A DNA stretch of 64,000 nt. Origin: Toxoplasma gondii ME49. Its lineage: Eukaryota > Apicomplexa > Conoidasida > Eucoccidiorida > Sarcocystidae. Under the pieces are notes generated by a model, which did not search any database, was not told where the DNA came from, and was given only the letters and a program-made list of their open reading frames with translations. Made by a program: the position numbers and the translations under genes. This document shows, piece after piece, positions 48,575 to 63,600 of this stretch. Within the stretch, counting starts at the first letter, position 1, and each line of letters begins with the position of its first letter. The DNA lies in contig NC_031470.1 of assembly GCF_000006565.2 (NCBI RefSeq), positions 62,001-126,000 on the forward strand, read 5' to 3'.

Positions 48575-51500
48575 ATGGACGGTCCTGCGGTCGACAATTC
48601 AACGGAGCCTTTCCTGAGATTCTGGGAAAAAACTCAGGTCCGACTCCAGCGGCGCGTTTCGACCCGAGATATTGTTTTTGCTTTTGGGAAAGTCCATCCA
48701 AACAACACAAAAGCTTTTCGACGTCGAAAGACACCGCCGCCCCCCCGATCCCACATAATCCTTCATACGCTTTCGTCTACATAAATACACACACATAGAT
48801 TCGCAGATACGCAGGCACCCATTTCTACAGCGAGGCGTCGACATGAAGAGCCACCCACAGCTGTGTGAGCATTTAAACGCGGTTATGTAAGTAACGGCAG
48901 TTGCGTTTCTCTGCAGAAATAGGTGATGAGCTCCTCGCACTGGGAGTGGCAATCTCTGAGGCAGGCTTCTTCGTGAGCTTCTTCTGAGTGTGGACTACAA
49001 GTGTACGTCTCGCGGCCTGTGCTGTGTTTCAGGATGGCTTGACTTCCTCAGTCTGGCTTTCTCGGGAGGATCTGCATCTCTTGGCGGCGCAAGCCAGCAG
49101 GCGTCTTGTTGAAAGTCTGGGGGGATGCATGCAGAAAGAGCAAGGAAATTATTCTGTCTCTCAGCTGGCTGAAAATCACACGGAACAGAGACAGCAGAAA
49201 CAAGGGAAACAGCAGACGCGGGCGGGCGCAGCAACGGAAGGAATCGAGGGGCAAACCACAAACAGGACGGGGCTGCTGAAACCGTTGCGAGGTAAGGAGA
49301 AGCGATAAGCACTTTTCCTGAGAAAGATTAAAGTAGGAGGGAAAAACAGAATTTCGGTGCTTCGAACAGTCGCGACTGCTGTTGGTTCATCCGATTTCAC
49401 AGAGTGGAAGACGGGTCAAAGAAACCGCGATTTCTCGTTTACCAAGTTCGTGTACACACCGAGGTGTATGTACACCTGAAACGCCAGCTCAACTCGCTTC
49501 TGAGTTCTGTCGAATTTCCCTGAGAAGAACTGAACCTTTTCTCTGCAAAGGCTTTGTGCCTGCGCATGACCCTCTCTCTCCAGCTCTCCTATTCCAGCGT
49601 CTCTCAGTCTACTCGTTGCAATCTGCAGCATTCTGCGCATGTGTAAAACGTTTATGTACTGACAGTTGAATTCACGCGTGTGTGTTTGTGTCCTTGATTA
49701 TTCAACAATGCGTGTATCTAGCTAGCGACACGTATACATGTACACATACATCCAAATGTACATACATCCAAATGTACATACGTATATGTATATAGATGTA
49801 GATATATTTACTGTGTTTAGGTGGCTGTGTGAACGCAACTCTGAATTCCTACGAATAATTTGTAAATCATCGCCTCTCGTCGGGACTTGTAGTGAGGTTA
49901 TTCACATCTTCCCCCCCGATTGTTTTGCCTGCCCAGGAGTATGCATTGCGCACTACATGACGAAAAACAGAGTCGAAGAAGTGATTCTTCGTCTTGCAGC
50001 AAAAGCCTCTGGATACATCCCTGTGACCATCAACTGGGATGCGGACGGGTGAGGCAGAAAGACAATCGTCGAAATTCTCGATGTCTGATTCTTACAAAGA
50101 CACATCATGAGCGCTAGTGCCATCTCCGCTGCAGAAAGCGCCGCTCCAGAAGTACTTTTTCAATCGAAATATGTAGTGCCACAAAAATGGTATCAGTACG
50201 AAAGGAGCTTGATCGAATTGCATGTTTTCTTCGCAAATCACATTTTTTCAACCATATGTGGAGGTGAGATCCTAATCTCTTTGCTCCACGCGATCCGTTT
50301 ATAGAAAGCATTCTGCTCAAAAAGCAAATATAAACGCGTCTCTCCACTCGAGGCGTAAACATGTTTCGATGTACACACGTACATCAGACTCTGCGTATAA
50401 GTAAATAGATAGATATATATATAAATGCACGAATCTTGTTGATATGTTTACCTAGACGTGAGTGCATACTGATACTTACGTACAAATGCAAAATTATGTC
50501 GGTAAAACCACGCGTTTCGATGTGGAGGGAGGTTATAAGAAGATATTGGAGACATTCACAAGGCAGAAAGTAGTCCGGGTGACTGAGTGTGACCTTGGGT
50601 TTTTCTGGGGATTTAACTTCCCTTTGTTTTCCAGAATCGACCGCATTCTCTACAAAATTGAATCTACGCACTGCCAAGCTGTGATTGTCGATGAAGAGGT
50701 TCCTGTCGCCTGTCTCAACCGCCTAGCAGAAGCAGCGCAGGGGCGCTTCAAGGTGAGAGACGCAGCTTCATTAACGTTGACTTTCCTGATACTTGCAGTC
50801 TCTCAAAATGTAAACAAACGACAGACAGTGTCGACAACTCTCAGTACGACAAATACATAAATATAAATACTTATGCAAATACATATATATATATATATAT
50901 ATATACGTATATATTTGTGTGTATATGTAAATACGTATGTATACATGCATTGTATTAAAGGTGCACCGCATGTGTGCATGCATACATGTAGGGACGTAAC
51001 TCTGTTCTACGCATGCAGAGATAAATGAATTTTTTTGTTTTCATATCTGGATATTCGGATGGATAGAGTGCGCATTCCACGCCCCGGCTGACAGTTCAGT
51101 CTTTGGTTGACTCCATATGCATACATATATAAATATATGATGCGATCACAGCATGGATATAATAAAATCTATACCTGCACTGTAATTTCTAAAACAGCAG
51201 ACATAGACCTGTTATGTTACCACAAATATAGATGAACAAGTGTTCTCCGCTTACTGCATATATATATATATATATAAGCAAATATGCATATGTGAACATG
51301 CGTTTGGTTCTTCGACTTCTCACTGCAGGTGCTTTCTGCGAAGGCGTTGTGTTTTCAAAGTCATGACAATCTTCCTGTTCCGTGAGTTGCGAGATAAACA
51401 GAGAAAAAGCAGAAAAAAGATTTTTTCGCACACAGACAAAAATCAGTATCGATACTTGGGGGATGACTATTCATATGCATGTGGACTTGGGCGCGTAAAG

Positions 51501-54500
51501 ATAAAATGTTATATTCAAGCACACATAGATACGTACGTGCTAACAGTGTTTAGTGGTTGAATCTATAAATGTATATTGATATTTATACATGCATAAAAAC
51601 ATAGACAAATACATGTGTACATACATATAATATGTGTATGGATATACACATCTATGCACATATACATAATAAAACTGTGAGAGGAGCATATGTTTTTAGC
51701 ATATCTTTACAGACACATGCGATGTTGAGGGCCATCAGCTTTGTTTTCATCCAAGACAGAATAATCCGTTTTTTTTTCTTCTATAGCTTGAAGTGTGCTC
51801 TCTGCTTTTTCTTTCAGAGAGAAGCAGAGTTGCGAAAACGCGAGAAGAATGCAAGACTGCGATTTGCGAACTCTCAGTGGAGGAAAATCAGAGTGCATGC
51901 CCTCAAAAGAAGAGAGAGAAGACAACGTTTCTCTTGTACGTTCAGTTCGAACACCACGAAACGCACATTGCAGACACAGAGAAAAAAACGAGGTTGGGGA
52001 AAAGCGGCAAGATTGAGAGGACAGCGAAGGAGAGTTGGAGAAGGAGAAATCCACAGGGAAACAGACTCCAGAGGGAGAGATCCGCGGACCAATATCTATA
52101 TATCTCTTCACGCATCATATATGGAAATGCATTCAGCGCATGCACCTGCTTACATATCGGTATGTACAGTATATGTGCATATGCATATATATATATGTAT
52201 ATATTGTAATAGTCTTAGAGCATGCGCATCTAGTACGTAGATACATCCACATACGCACCCATTGCGCGTATGCATATTGAGATCGAGTTCAAGCATATGT
52301 ACGAAAAATATACTTATATATATATATATATATATATTTGTGGTTTCTTATGTGTGGCATGTCCACGTATTTGAATTCTAAGTGCTTGTTGGCCTGATGC
52401 TAAGGTGGAGATATTCGGCGGACTCTGGCTTTAAGCATGCTGACGATCAGACATGCCTTTTTTTCTCTGTTGGGCTGTGTTTGGAAGGTCGTCTTTACGT
52501 CAGGAACGACTGGACGGCCGAAGGGCGCCATCCTGACGAACAAGTGAGGGAAGAAACACACACGAATATCAGTCGTTTTTCAAACAACAGACGCGAGCTT
52601 TTCACCTCTCCAGATCTGTGCCGAAACAGCTTCATCCTGGCCACTGACCTTCTTTTTTCCTTGGTTTCTCCTTCTTCTCTCGCACTCGCCTTCTTCTCTG
52701 TCGTCTGTCGCTTTCTCTTCTGCCTTTTCGCCATCCTGGTCTGTTTCCTCTTGCTCTCGCGTCTTCGCTCTCCGGTTGTCTCCTCCTCTCCACCTCTTGT
52801 TAGAAAAGACTTTTCTTCTGTATGCAAATAGGAGGGGCAGGTTGTGTGTCCAGAGTTCGCAACGCCGTGTGAAGCGGCGACGTCGTTGCTTTTTCGATGT
52901 CTTTTTCTCTTTTTCCTGTCCGTCACGTATGCCAAGTCTCTGAGATGCTCTTGGCGCCGCGGACAGACGAGTGCGCTTCTTTTTTAACTGCTCGTTGCTT
53001 ATATACGCGATGTACAGACACCGCGATATTCGCTTGCGTAGTCTTCTCCCGAAGCAGCTCTCAGCTCCGGAACTGCGAAGACGATAAACCATATCCACGA
53101 GAGATCCGATTCCCCTTCTTCGTCTCCTGCTCAAGACGCCGTGTATGGCTTCTTTGTTCGATTTGAGCTTTTCCAAGGCGAGACTGCAGCCGTTTGTGTT
53201 GCGTCCACTTTCCTGACTGCAGAAACATGGAGACTTCTTGTCTCGCTCTGCGGCAGCTTTTGGACCTGCGCGACGACACTCCTCTCACACTTGTCATTGT
53301 GAATCCTCTGCATCACGTCAACTCTTCAGTCATGCTCGAGCTCGCTCTCCGTTCGCGGCGCGCGAAAGTCCACTTGGTTTCGAGGTGCGTTTGCGAGAAC
53401 ATTTTCTGAAATGTTTCCTCTGCTCACGCCTGAAAAAAAGAAAGACATCTCGGAACGTTCCACGCGCAGGATCCCTGCTTCTCTCTAGAGAAGCAGAGGA
53501 AAGTCAAGACAAAGAATTCCAGAGCCGAAGCAGAAGAGCCCTGTGGCAAGAGATGCCTGCAGACTTTTTAGCGTTGACATGTCAGAAGCGTGGAGAGAGA
53601 GGTCGAAGGAGAGTTGATGAGTTGAGGACTCGACAACGAACTCCGTCGGCCTTTCGCGGAGAGCATCGGCATTTTCAAGATTCGCATCTCCCCAGGAGGC
53701 CGTGTGTCGCTCTTTCTTTTGAGTCCAACTCAGATTGAATGAACAGCAGCTGCATTTTGTGTTGAACTCGGGCGCTTCTCACGGTATTTCCGGAAAACGC
53801 GGTGTTTCGTCCTCTTTCATGCGTTTCTCGAATTCTCTCCAGATACACCACGTCCTTCTGGCGCCTTTTAGCGGATGTTGCCGAAGAGGAAGCGGCGGCG
53901 TCTGGACGTCCAGAACGCTCCGCAGTCCCGAAGAGAGACTTCCGGCTCCTCACCCCCCTCGTCTCGCGGCACATCGATTTCCTCCGCGAGCTTGTCGACA
54001 CCAATCGCCTGACTGGGGTGTCTGTACACCGCCTTGCACACGCGCTCAGACCGAAAGAAGTCGTCTTGTTGCTCGGCTCTGCGCCTGTTGGACTCACGAC
54101 AGTTCAGACCTTTCTCCGGCTCCTCGGCAAACTGCCAGCGATCCGCTTTGGGTCGACGGAAACATGTCTCCAAGTCAGTCCGACGCATTTCTCTCGGCCA
54201 AGGTCTCTCTGCCGCTGCGTTCGAGATCGTGAACGCGAGGAGAGTCGCAGCGTCGCCACACAACTGCGCCTCCCAGTCTCTAGAAACAAAACATCACTCC
54301 ACAGAAATGTGGAAAACGCCCACAGCGACTCGCCCTGCACAGGCGAAAAACTCGCTCACCTGCTGTCCAGCGAAAGCGACACCAAGGAAAAACCAAGACA
54401 AAAACAGAAAATAGCACTAACTATATACGTGTATGTATATGTATGTGCATATTAGGTAGATAATTAAATGCATGCTCATACAAAAAATACATACGTATAT

Positions 54501-55460
54501 ATAATTATATGCATTTGCATGTGGACAGTTATCTGTGCCGATGAGCACAAGTGTGTCCACATGCTTGCATGCAGGTACATTTGTTCTCTACGATCCTGAT
54601 TTGATAAGCGCAAGGCGAACTGCTTCTCCAGTAAAATGCAAAGACACGAAAAAGGAAATCAACAGCGAAAGATCGCCGTCTAGGGGGTGTAGAGACCTAC
54701 ACTTAGATATGCAAAAACACATTATATATATATATATATATCTATATCTATATATATGTATATATATATATATGTATATGTATATAGGTATGTGCAAGTG
54801 ACAAGGCGTCGAATAGTGTATGGCGTTGATATTTGTGGCATTTGTGTGATTTGCTTTCAGGTGATGGGGACCCCCTTCTCTTTGACCGATGACGAAATGA
54901 TGAGGGCACTGGAGCGAGGATGGAATCACGTTTTTCAGGGAAGGCCGCAGAAAGGATTTTACATTGGAAGGCCTCACCCTCCCTTGACTGAAGTGGAGAT
55001 CGTCAAAAGCACAGACCCAAGCAACGCCCACTACATGGTAGTGTTTTTCTTCATTTCTGCATAATCACCCTTCGATGCTATCCCTGGAATTCCTCTAGGA
55101 GCCCGGAAAAGATGAAGAGAGTTCACAGAAATCCGCAGAAACAACGATGGAGAAATCCTGTAGATACATAGAGATACAGACGAGGGAGACATGAAGACAA
55201 GACGCGAATGAGTGCATAAGGAGATATGATAATATACATATATCCCTACGCATGCAGCGGTGCTCGGATATGTGCTACCTTGGGAACAAATGAGTTTCTG
55301 GGGCGCTACACTCATTACAAATCTCCCCTTTCTCCGACACCATCTTTGGCACCTTGACTACTTCGAAGATCCTACGTATCTGATGTAACATTAAAACGAG
55401 TCTCTGTATTACATTTTACCTTACCACCCGTATATGTACGGGTGCATATTTAGATACATC

Positions 55461-55495
<35 letters not shown>

Positions 55496-56814
55496 GCATA
55501 GTAATCAGTACAGAAAAGTACATACAGGAGAAGGTACATGCATCGATACAGATTTATAGAGATATTTAGACATCACGATATCCATACCGAACAACAAATA
55601 TACAAGAAGATGTATTCGTGAATATATTGATAGAGTGATGTATTCACGTCTTGATATGACTACAGAAAAATAAAACCAACTGTAGAAATATATATATATA
55701 TATATATTTGTACACTAACTCATTTGCGTGTTTACGGAAGCCTTTCAGTTTCGTGGGTGAGGAAAAATAACTGTTCTCAGAGCTAGACAGCCGAGTACTT
55801 TATGACCGTATGTGTAGATTTACGAATCTTTATTTTATAAATTTTAATCGTTTTCAACTGTTCGGGACAGCGCTGAGAGTGTGTGCAGCCAAGCAGAGTG
55901 ATGGCAAAATAGGACTTGAAGTTTCCAGTCGCCGCTTGGAGAACCTGACTTTCCTCGCGAGTTTTCGCTGATTTGTCGCAGCTCTTTTCTTCTTGTGTCC
56001 CACCCCCTCCCCCCCCGCATTTCGCTCTCAGGTCCGCTGCGAAGCAGGCGAACCTGGACTGCTGATCTGTCGCGGCAAGAACTGCATGCGCGGTTACACA
56101 GCCTCGCCAGAAACTTCCAGAGATCTCTTTTCTTCAGACGGCTGGTACTTAGGATTAGGAGATGTCTGCTTCTTCCTCAGGCCGCTCGCGAACGACGGAC
56201 AAGTCGACGGAGACGAGGAACAGGAAGAGAGGAGAGAAGACGAGAAGGAGAATAGAGATGAGAGAGAAGAGAAGGAAACAGGAGAGAAAGAAGAGAAGGA
56301 GACAGGAGAGAAAGAAAAAGAGAGCAGGCTAGACGCTGGGAGAGCCCGCCACCTCGATTACTACTGGGTGACTCGGTCAGCCGACGTCGTCATTAAAGGA
56401 GGAGCCAACTACTCTTGTGCGCAAATCAGCGACGATATCAAGAATTGTTTGCTACGTTTGTACGAAGGAAAACTCGCGAAAACGCAGATTTCTGTCGCGA
56501 CAATCAGCATGAAAATCCAAAGCGAACACGAAGACAGCTGCTGCGTAACCGTCGAACTCACCCGGCGTCCTGACCTCGGTGAAGAGCAAGACAAGCAGCA
56601 AGAGACAGAGAGAGAAGCAGACGCATGGCATGCGTTGATTTCCGACATCAACGACAACTTTCTTTCGCGAGTCCGCAAAGACTCTTCTCTGCTACCGAAG
56701 GCAAGCGTCCCCGACTACATCCGGATAGGAAAAATTCCAACGAACTTCAAGGGCTTGCCAGACAGTTCAGCTTTGAAGAAAAGCTTCGCCGAACTTTTGA
56801 AGAACGACGACTGA
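48575..56814 (+). CDS. AMP-binding (adenylate-forming) enzyme, acyl-CoA synthetase-like
   Basis: Modelled exons: 48575-48637, 49033-49291, 49937-50048, 50635-50752, 51329-51381, 51818-51935, 52488-52543, 53223-53384, 53843-54173, 54861-55037, 56032-56814; phases agree, about 743 residues. The superfamily activates a carboxylate with ATP to an acyl-adenylate, usually then loading CoA. The P-loop [10 protein letters not shown] (about 245-254) is intact and encoded by a 56-nt exon. NPLHHVNSS follows, then FGSTE (about 416-420), the ribose-binding aspartate in GWYLGLGD (D527), [14 protein letters not shown] (R598) and a C-terminal [10 protein letters not shown] resembling the A10 lysine motif. 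A charged Glu/Lys/Arg insert separates the GD and RSAD motifs. No signal peptide or organelle targeting is obvious with the ATG at 48575 (CACCATGG); the frame upstream is open to at least 48155, so a longer N-terminus is possible. The substrate cannot be told: fatty acid, short acid and amino acid are all open. Confidence 0.87.
49733..49810. repeat. Short TACA/ATCCAAATG repeat in AMP-binding gene intron 2
   Basis: The unit TACATACATCCAAATG is present about twice, within TATG/TACA sequence between the exons ending at 49291 and starting at 49937. Confidence 0.8.
50878..50945. repeat. (TA)n microsatellite in AMP-binding gene intron 4
   Basis: A TA run of about 24 bases with flanking TACGTATA sequence, after the exon that ends at 50752. 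A smaller TA block lies in the same intron at about 51257-51277. Confidence 0.85.
52310..52338. repeat. (TA)n microsatellite in AMP-binding gene intron 6
   Basis: A TA run of about 25 bases, 150 bases before the exon that encodes the P-loop. A second TA block is at about 52180-52205. Confidence 0.85.
54420..54800. repeat. TATG and (TA)n microsatellites in AMP-binding gene intron 9
   Basis: TATGTATG units near 54425-54450 and long TA/TATC runs at about 54722-54788 lie between the exons ending at 54173 and starting at 54861. Confidence 0.85.
55038..56031 (+). other. AT-rich long intron (intron 10 of the AMP-binding gene)
   Basis: This intron of about 990 bases is markedly AT-rich compared with its flanks. 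It holds TA runs at about 55464-55492 and 55687-55707. I see no ORF of interest or RNA gene in it. The acceptor (TTTCGCTCTCAG before 56032) follows a CCCCCTCCCCCCCC tract. Confidence 0.75.
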
Positions 56815-58767
56815 GAGTGGTCCTTTCAGTCCTTGCTTTCTCTTTTCTTGTTTCCTACATTGCAACAAAAGACTCCTGTTCTGGACGCCCACGAAGAAAC
56901 GACTTTCACTAGTGATGGCCTGTCTCACGCATCGCTTCTCACGAGCTCGCGACAACCCCTTCCTCCTCTCCCTCACCGCCACCGTTCTTCACAATTAAAA
57001 ATTTTTCTGCGCGGTCTGCTCCCGTTCTTGCATTCCTCTATGGCTTCTGTGCACACACACTACTTCCCTACCATCTCCCCTAAACATTTGCTTCCGTGGT
57101 CTTCCAGAAACAAAGATCTTTATCGTCAACGACACACACCTACATATTTATTCTTTATATACAAATACATATATATATATGTATAAATATATATACATGT
57201 ACACGGTCTTCTCGTACATGTCTACTCGGCACCTGTATTATGCGCTTCGTTTCCGACAATACGCCATGGGGGGTGTGCAGACCGCCCGGCAACGCGGAAG
57301 CCGCTGAGACCACCCGGCGGTTCCATGAGGTCCGTTTTCACTCGAAGTGAGTTTGCATCTCAACTTCAACGTGTTTCATCGAATCTCGTATCAACCCACA
57401 CACACAAAGTATCTACTTGCACATATACACAATATCTATATAGAAAGATATCTACATACATATTTTTATGCGTTACCACATTTTCGAATTCGAACGAGGC
57501 GCTGAAGCTTCACTGTGGGGTGCATCGTGCCTCCATCACCGAGGGTGACTAGTTTTGCGTGTATAGAGTACGTTTTCCTTGGTTGAACTGCACAGTTTTA
57601 TCTGCATGCGGAGTCGTTCCGCGAAAGGAGAAACATGTACAGCTGCGTCAGAGTGTCTTCAGTATTATTGTGTCGCGGGCGTCACTGCACTTGACTGCAC
57701 TCGGCAGCGCCTCAGCCATTTAAATCGAGTTTTCGTTTGCTCTAGCGTAAGTTGTGTGGAGTCAAACGTCGACGGACTCCACTCCCTCATCCTGACAGGC
57801 TTTGCGAGGCGCTATCCGTGAAGCAGAATCGGAGACCAAGGGAGCAGCCGAAGCCGCGAGAGGACAGTGGAAATGGCCCCGCACCAACGGACGAAGGCAG
57901 AGTGTCGCTCTCACTCCTGTCCGGCGAAAACGGCCGTTTTCCAGAGACACGAGAGACAGCTAGACTGGAGTTGGCGACCCCGAGAAACTCTTGGTTTGTT
58001 TCTGAAAATCCAGCGTTGTTGCTTCGCTAGGGGAGAACAGAAGCTCACTGCTGCAGCGAGCGCATGCACACGAAAAAAAGACGGCAGACTCTCAGGACGA
58101 GAGAGAACGCATTTCTCTCCATCGATTCTTTAAAACACAAACAACGGAAGCGGCGTCGATCGACAGATCCAGGAAGAGAAGTGCAACTGCCTCTAATCGA
58201 TGCTGCAAACACAAACACAGTCCAGAAACTAGAACAGTGAAGAAGGATCTCGCCGGAGGTCCACCACGCCGGCGACCTGCGTCGACGCAAACTCGAGAAC
58301 TGCCTTTTTTTCGCTTCCACGTCCGACGCTCCTCGTTCCTCGCAGAAAGAAAGAACCAGCCGGAAGTCCCTGTCTCGGTGCGCAGCAAGAGCACCCGAAA
58401 AGTGGAGGAAACTGGAGACCTCTCCACATCTCCTCTCGAGCACTGAGCGAAGCTTGTCAAAGCCTCTGTGGAAACACTGCTATGTGTGTACATTTTCGCA
58501 ACGGCATTTCGAGAACAAAACGCCCCTCTGTCTCTGAGAACTGAACCACGAGGCGGGAGACGACGCTCGCCGAAGACGCACCCCCTCCCCCCCTCTTCCC
58601 CTCTCCGCATCCGTCTCTTTTCCGATTCGAGTGAACTTTGGAGCTCTCTTCCCGCGAAGCAGAACAGGCCGCAGACCGAGCAGGAGCGAGCTCCCCCTCT
58701 CTGGACGCCTCACGCGCTGGCTCTCGAGCTGACCGACTTTCCGCGTCTGCGGCAAGATCTCTTTCGC
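56815..58767. other. Convergent intergenic spacer between the AMP-binding gene and ARF1
   Basis: About 1.95 kb between two facing stop codons. It should hold both 3' UTRs. A TA block lies at about 57165-57205. ORFs here are short and overlap on both strands. I see no gene or RNA. Confidence 0.6.
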
Positions 58768-60600
<1,833 letters not shown>

Positions 60601-63600
60601 CTTGCCCAGGAAAGAGGAACGCGCAGAAGCGCCTGTCGCTTGCAGAGAGAGGAAGTCTGTTTGGAAGGGAAGCCGGACGCGGAGACGCCGGAGAAGCGAG
60701 GAGGAAACCGAGGGGAGAAAAGCGTACTCTCGCGGTGGACAGACTGGGGACGGCGGACCGGAGGCGCGCCGTCGCTTGAGAGCAGCGGGGCGTTTGTGCG
60801 AGAGACAGCGACGCAAGGCAGGCGGTTTTAGCGTTTTTTCGAAGGAAACGGGTCTTCTTGTGCGCGCGCTCGGAGGCTTTCGAGAACTCGTGAGAAAAAA
60901 GAAGGCGGGCGGCGCAGAGCAAGGCGCCAGACGGAACAAGGACGTCTGAAAACAAGGTGGGAGGAAACGGCAAAACACGGAGGGAATCGACTGGCAGAGC
61001 GCGAGGAGAACAGTCTGTCGACGCGCAGACACGCGAGAAAAGCAGACGGGAAGAAGACAGAAAGAAAAAACAATTCCTCTTGTCGATCCGGGCGAACACA
61101 CAGGTGGATGTGCAGAAATGTGTACCTCCCTCTCTCCCGTGCTGCTTGCTTCGCAGCCGAGCGTGGACGGACAGAAAGTCGGCGATTTCTCACGCACAAA
61201 CCTTTGGTGCACTCTCTGAAGACGAGAAACGCGGGGATTTTCCAGACTGACACGGACGAAAGCCACGCAAACACGGTCCTCCGCGCACCGACAGTGGACG
61301 CCGAAGAGAACCAAGACTCTTCTTGGGGGAGGAGGCGAGAGAAAAAGGGTTGTTCGGCGCGAGCACCACGCGGTGGTTCGCAGCTTGGGCTCGCGCGCGT
61401 CGTCCTCGGAAGAGAAGCCTTCCCCGGAAAGAAGCGAGCGGCTTCCTCGACAGACAACAGAACAGAAAACTCTGATGGAGCTCGCGAAACTCTCCAGACG
61501 TCCTTCTCCGTCACCTGGAGAAATCGAGGCGGCGCGCGAAACGTGAGAGAATGGGCAGAAACGACACACTGCCCCGCGGTTGCCCTTCCCGTTCTCCGAC
61601 AGAGGCAGACAGTCAAAACAGAACTTCGCAAGGATGTTTTGAGAGTGCACTGTCGAAAAGCGCGCTTCAGATGTCTGCTCGATGCCGTTCCTTTCCGTCA
61701 GAGCGCGAGACATCTAGTTCGGCGGGCGAAACGAGGGCAAGAAGACAGACGCGAGTCGTCTAGTCCATAAAGTGCCGACGCAAAAAAGTGCTGTTGAGGT
61801 CTTTTTGCGAACGGGGGCTTTTCGGAGGAGAGGCGAGATGTACAGGCAGGAAAAAACAGATATACACCACAGAAGACACACGGCGCAGACACCTTTTGCA
61901 ACTGGGTCGATCCTGAAGTCCCGAAGAAAGGTTTTGAACGGGGCAGAAAAGCAGGAATCTCAATCCGAAGCAATATAATCTGGGAGACTCGGCTCTCCAC
62001 TTTTTTATTCTTGGCTGACTCCGCGAAAGGCATGGGCGGAAAAGCGAACACTCTCCACGAGCAAAAGTGCTGTCCTTCGCGTCTCGAGGGATGTCTTGTA
62101 AAACGAAGAGTTTCATCGGAAACACATAGAGAACATAGATCTGCTTTCTTATTCAGCGGGAAACTCGGGTGTGCAGCCTTGCGAAAATCCGGATACAAAG
62201 GCCCGATGTGAACTGACACACGCGGCAGACCCTCGAAACGGAGCACATCTTTGTTTCTTCGCACTCGTCGAGGCAGATACAGACTGTTTTGGATCGCGGA
62301 CAATATGTGGGGAGTACGCGGAAAGAGCTACACATCTGCGCAACGCGAGGACTGGGTGATTTGCTTTTCCTTCGCTGGACAGTTCGTAGCTCGCGTGCTG
62401 AGCCTTCACAGTTTACGGGACGAACACTAACTCCTTTCCTCCTCTCTCCTTGCAAAGCGGCAAGTCAGACCGCATTGTTTCGAAGACTTCTCGAAGCACT
62501 GTAGTGAAGTCCCCGAACCTTCCTTCGGGCAAGCCGCCCCCTGGAGAGGTGTGGACAGCGAAACCTGCTACGCTTTAGCATCCTGCGAAACAAAAACTCT
62601 TTCACGCCGCTTTTGCGTTCGAAATGCATTTCTTACGGACTCCTCTTGGTGGTAACACGAACAGTCTTTGAAGTGGGTGATCGTTCTCGCAAAATCTAGG
62701 ATACTACTGGTGACTGCAACTCTCTACGTCGCCTGAAATCGCGGTATCCGATTCCTCTGAACGTGGCTTCTTTGATGAGAACCAGAGAACCATCTTTTGT
62801 TAACGGCTGCTGTATTCCACTTCTCCTAGCTGTTGTGGAACGTGATTTACACTCTTTCACTGTCCTGTTCCTGGCCGAAATGAACGAAAGTCTGTAGAGT
62901 TAAGCCTCAGCCCCACGAATTTCGCGCCTTGTTCGCTGTGGCGGTTTTCACCGAACTCGTCAGTGTACGTTCTTCCAGAGCATGAGCAGAGCGACGCAAG
63001 GGCTCTCCATCCAGTCTATTCTTCAACTTTGTACAGACTGTGTGGTGGGAGCATGTCGCTTGCCTTGCCCTCGGGAGTCGTTCCCAAGCAGCGGAATCGT
63101 GTTGATTAGAGGAGCTCCCCGCTCTGCAGAAAAGAAGCAGGCGCCTTTCTGCGACCCTTGAACTAAGGACAGACTTGTCGAGGCGCATGGACGCGGGGAC
63201 AAGTGGAAACGATCAAGAATGTCGCTAGAGGCCACCTGGCGAGTTCCGAGTTCTCAAGACAGGCTCGGTGGTGCGGCCGTTCGCAAGAGAGGCACTGTTT
63301 CGGTGGGGAGTGAGATCGGAGCAGAACATGCATTTGCACACTGGAGGGGAAGTCCATGTTTTCGTCACTCAGGAGCCATGACTAGTTAGCGTAGACGCAG
63401 AACCATCCAGGAGAAAGGCACCGCAAGATAGTGCCGAATTCACCATACCGGATTCCGCTTGCGGAACTGTACTCTGCATCTAAAGTTGATGGAGGGTTGA
63501 CACCCAGGAACACTGGAATCTGGTTCGCTAACCAAGTATTTCCAACTTGGTTTTCCTCCTTTGCGAGACCCGCGTGGCCGCGCTAGTCCTTCTGCACACG

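Noticed and set aside
51632..52240. ORF with FSSNTTKR, at first taken for a degenerate P-loop of the AMP-binding enzyme
   Set aside because: A perfect P-loop lies in the next exon, and the phase-consistent reading of 51818-51935 is a different frame ending DNVSL that joins directly to it.
52382..52831. 149-codon + strand ORF over the P-loop exon of the AMP-binding gene
   Set aside because: The frame needed to read [10 protein letters not shown] differs, and the ORF mostly translates the following pyrimidine-rich intron into hydrophobic residues.
61698..62303. 201-codon - strand ORF upstream of ARF1
   Set aside because: There is no recognisable domain, the composition resembles leader noise, and no splice signals link it to ARF1.
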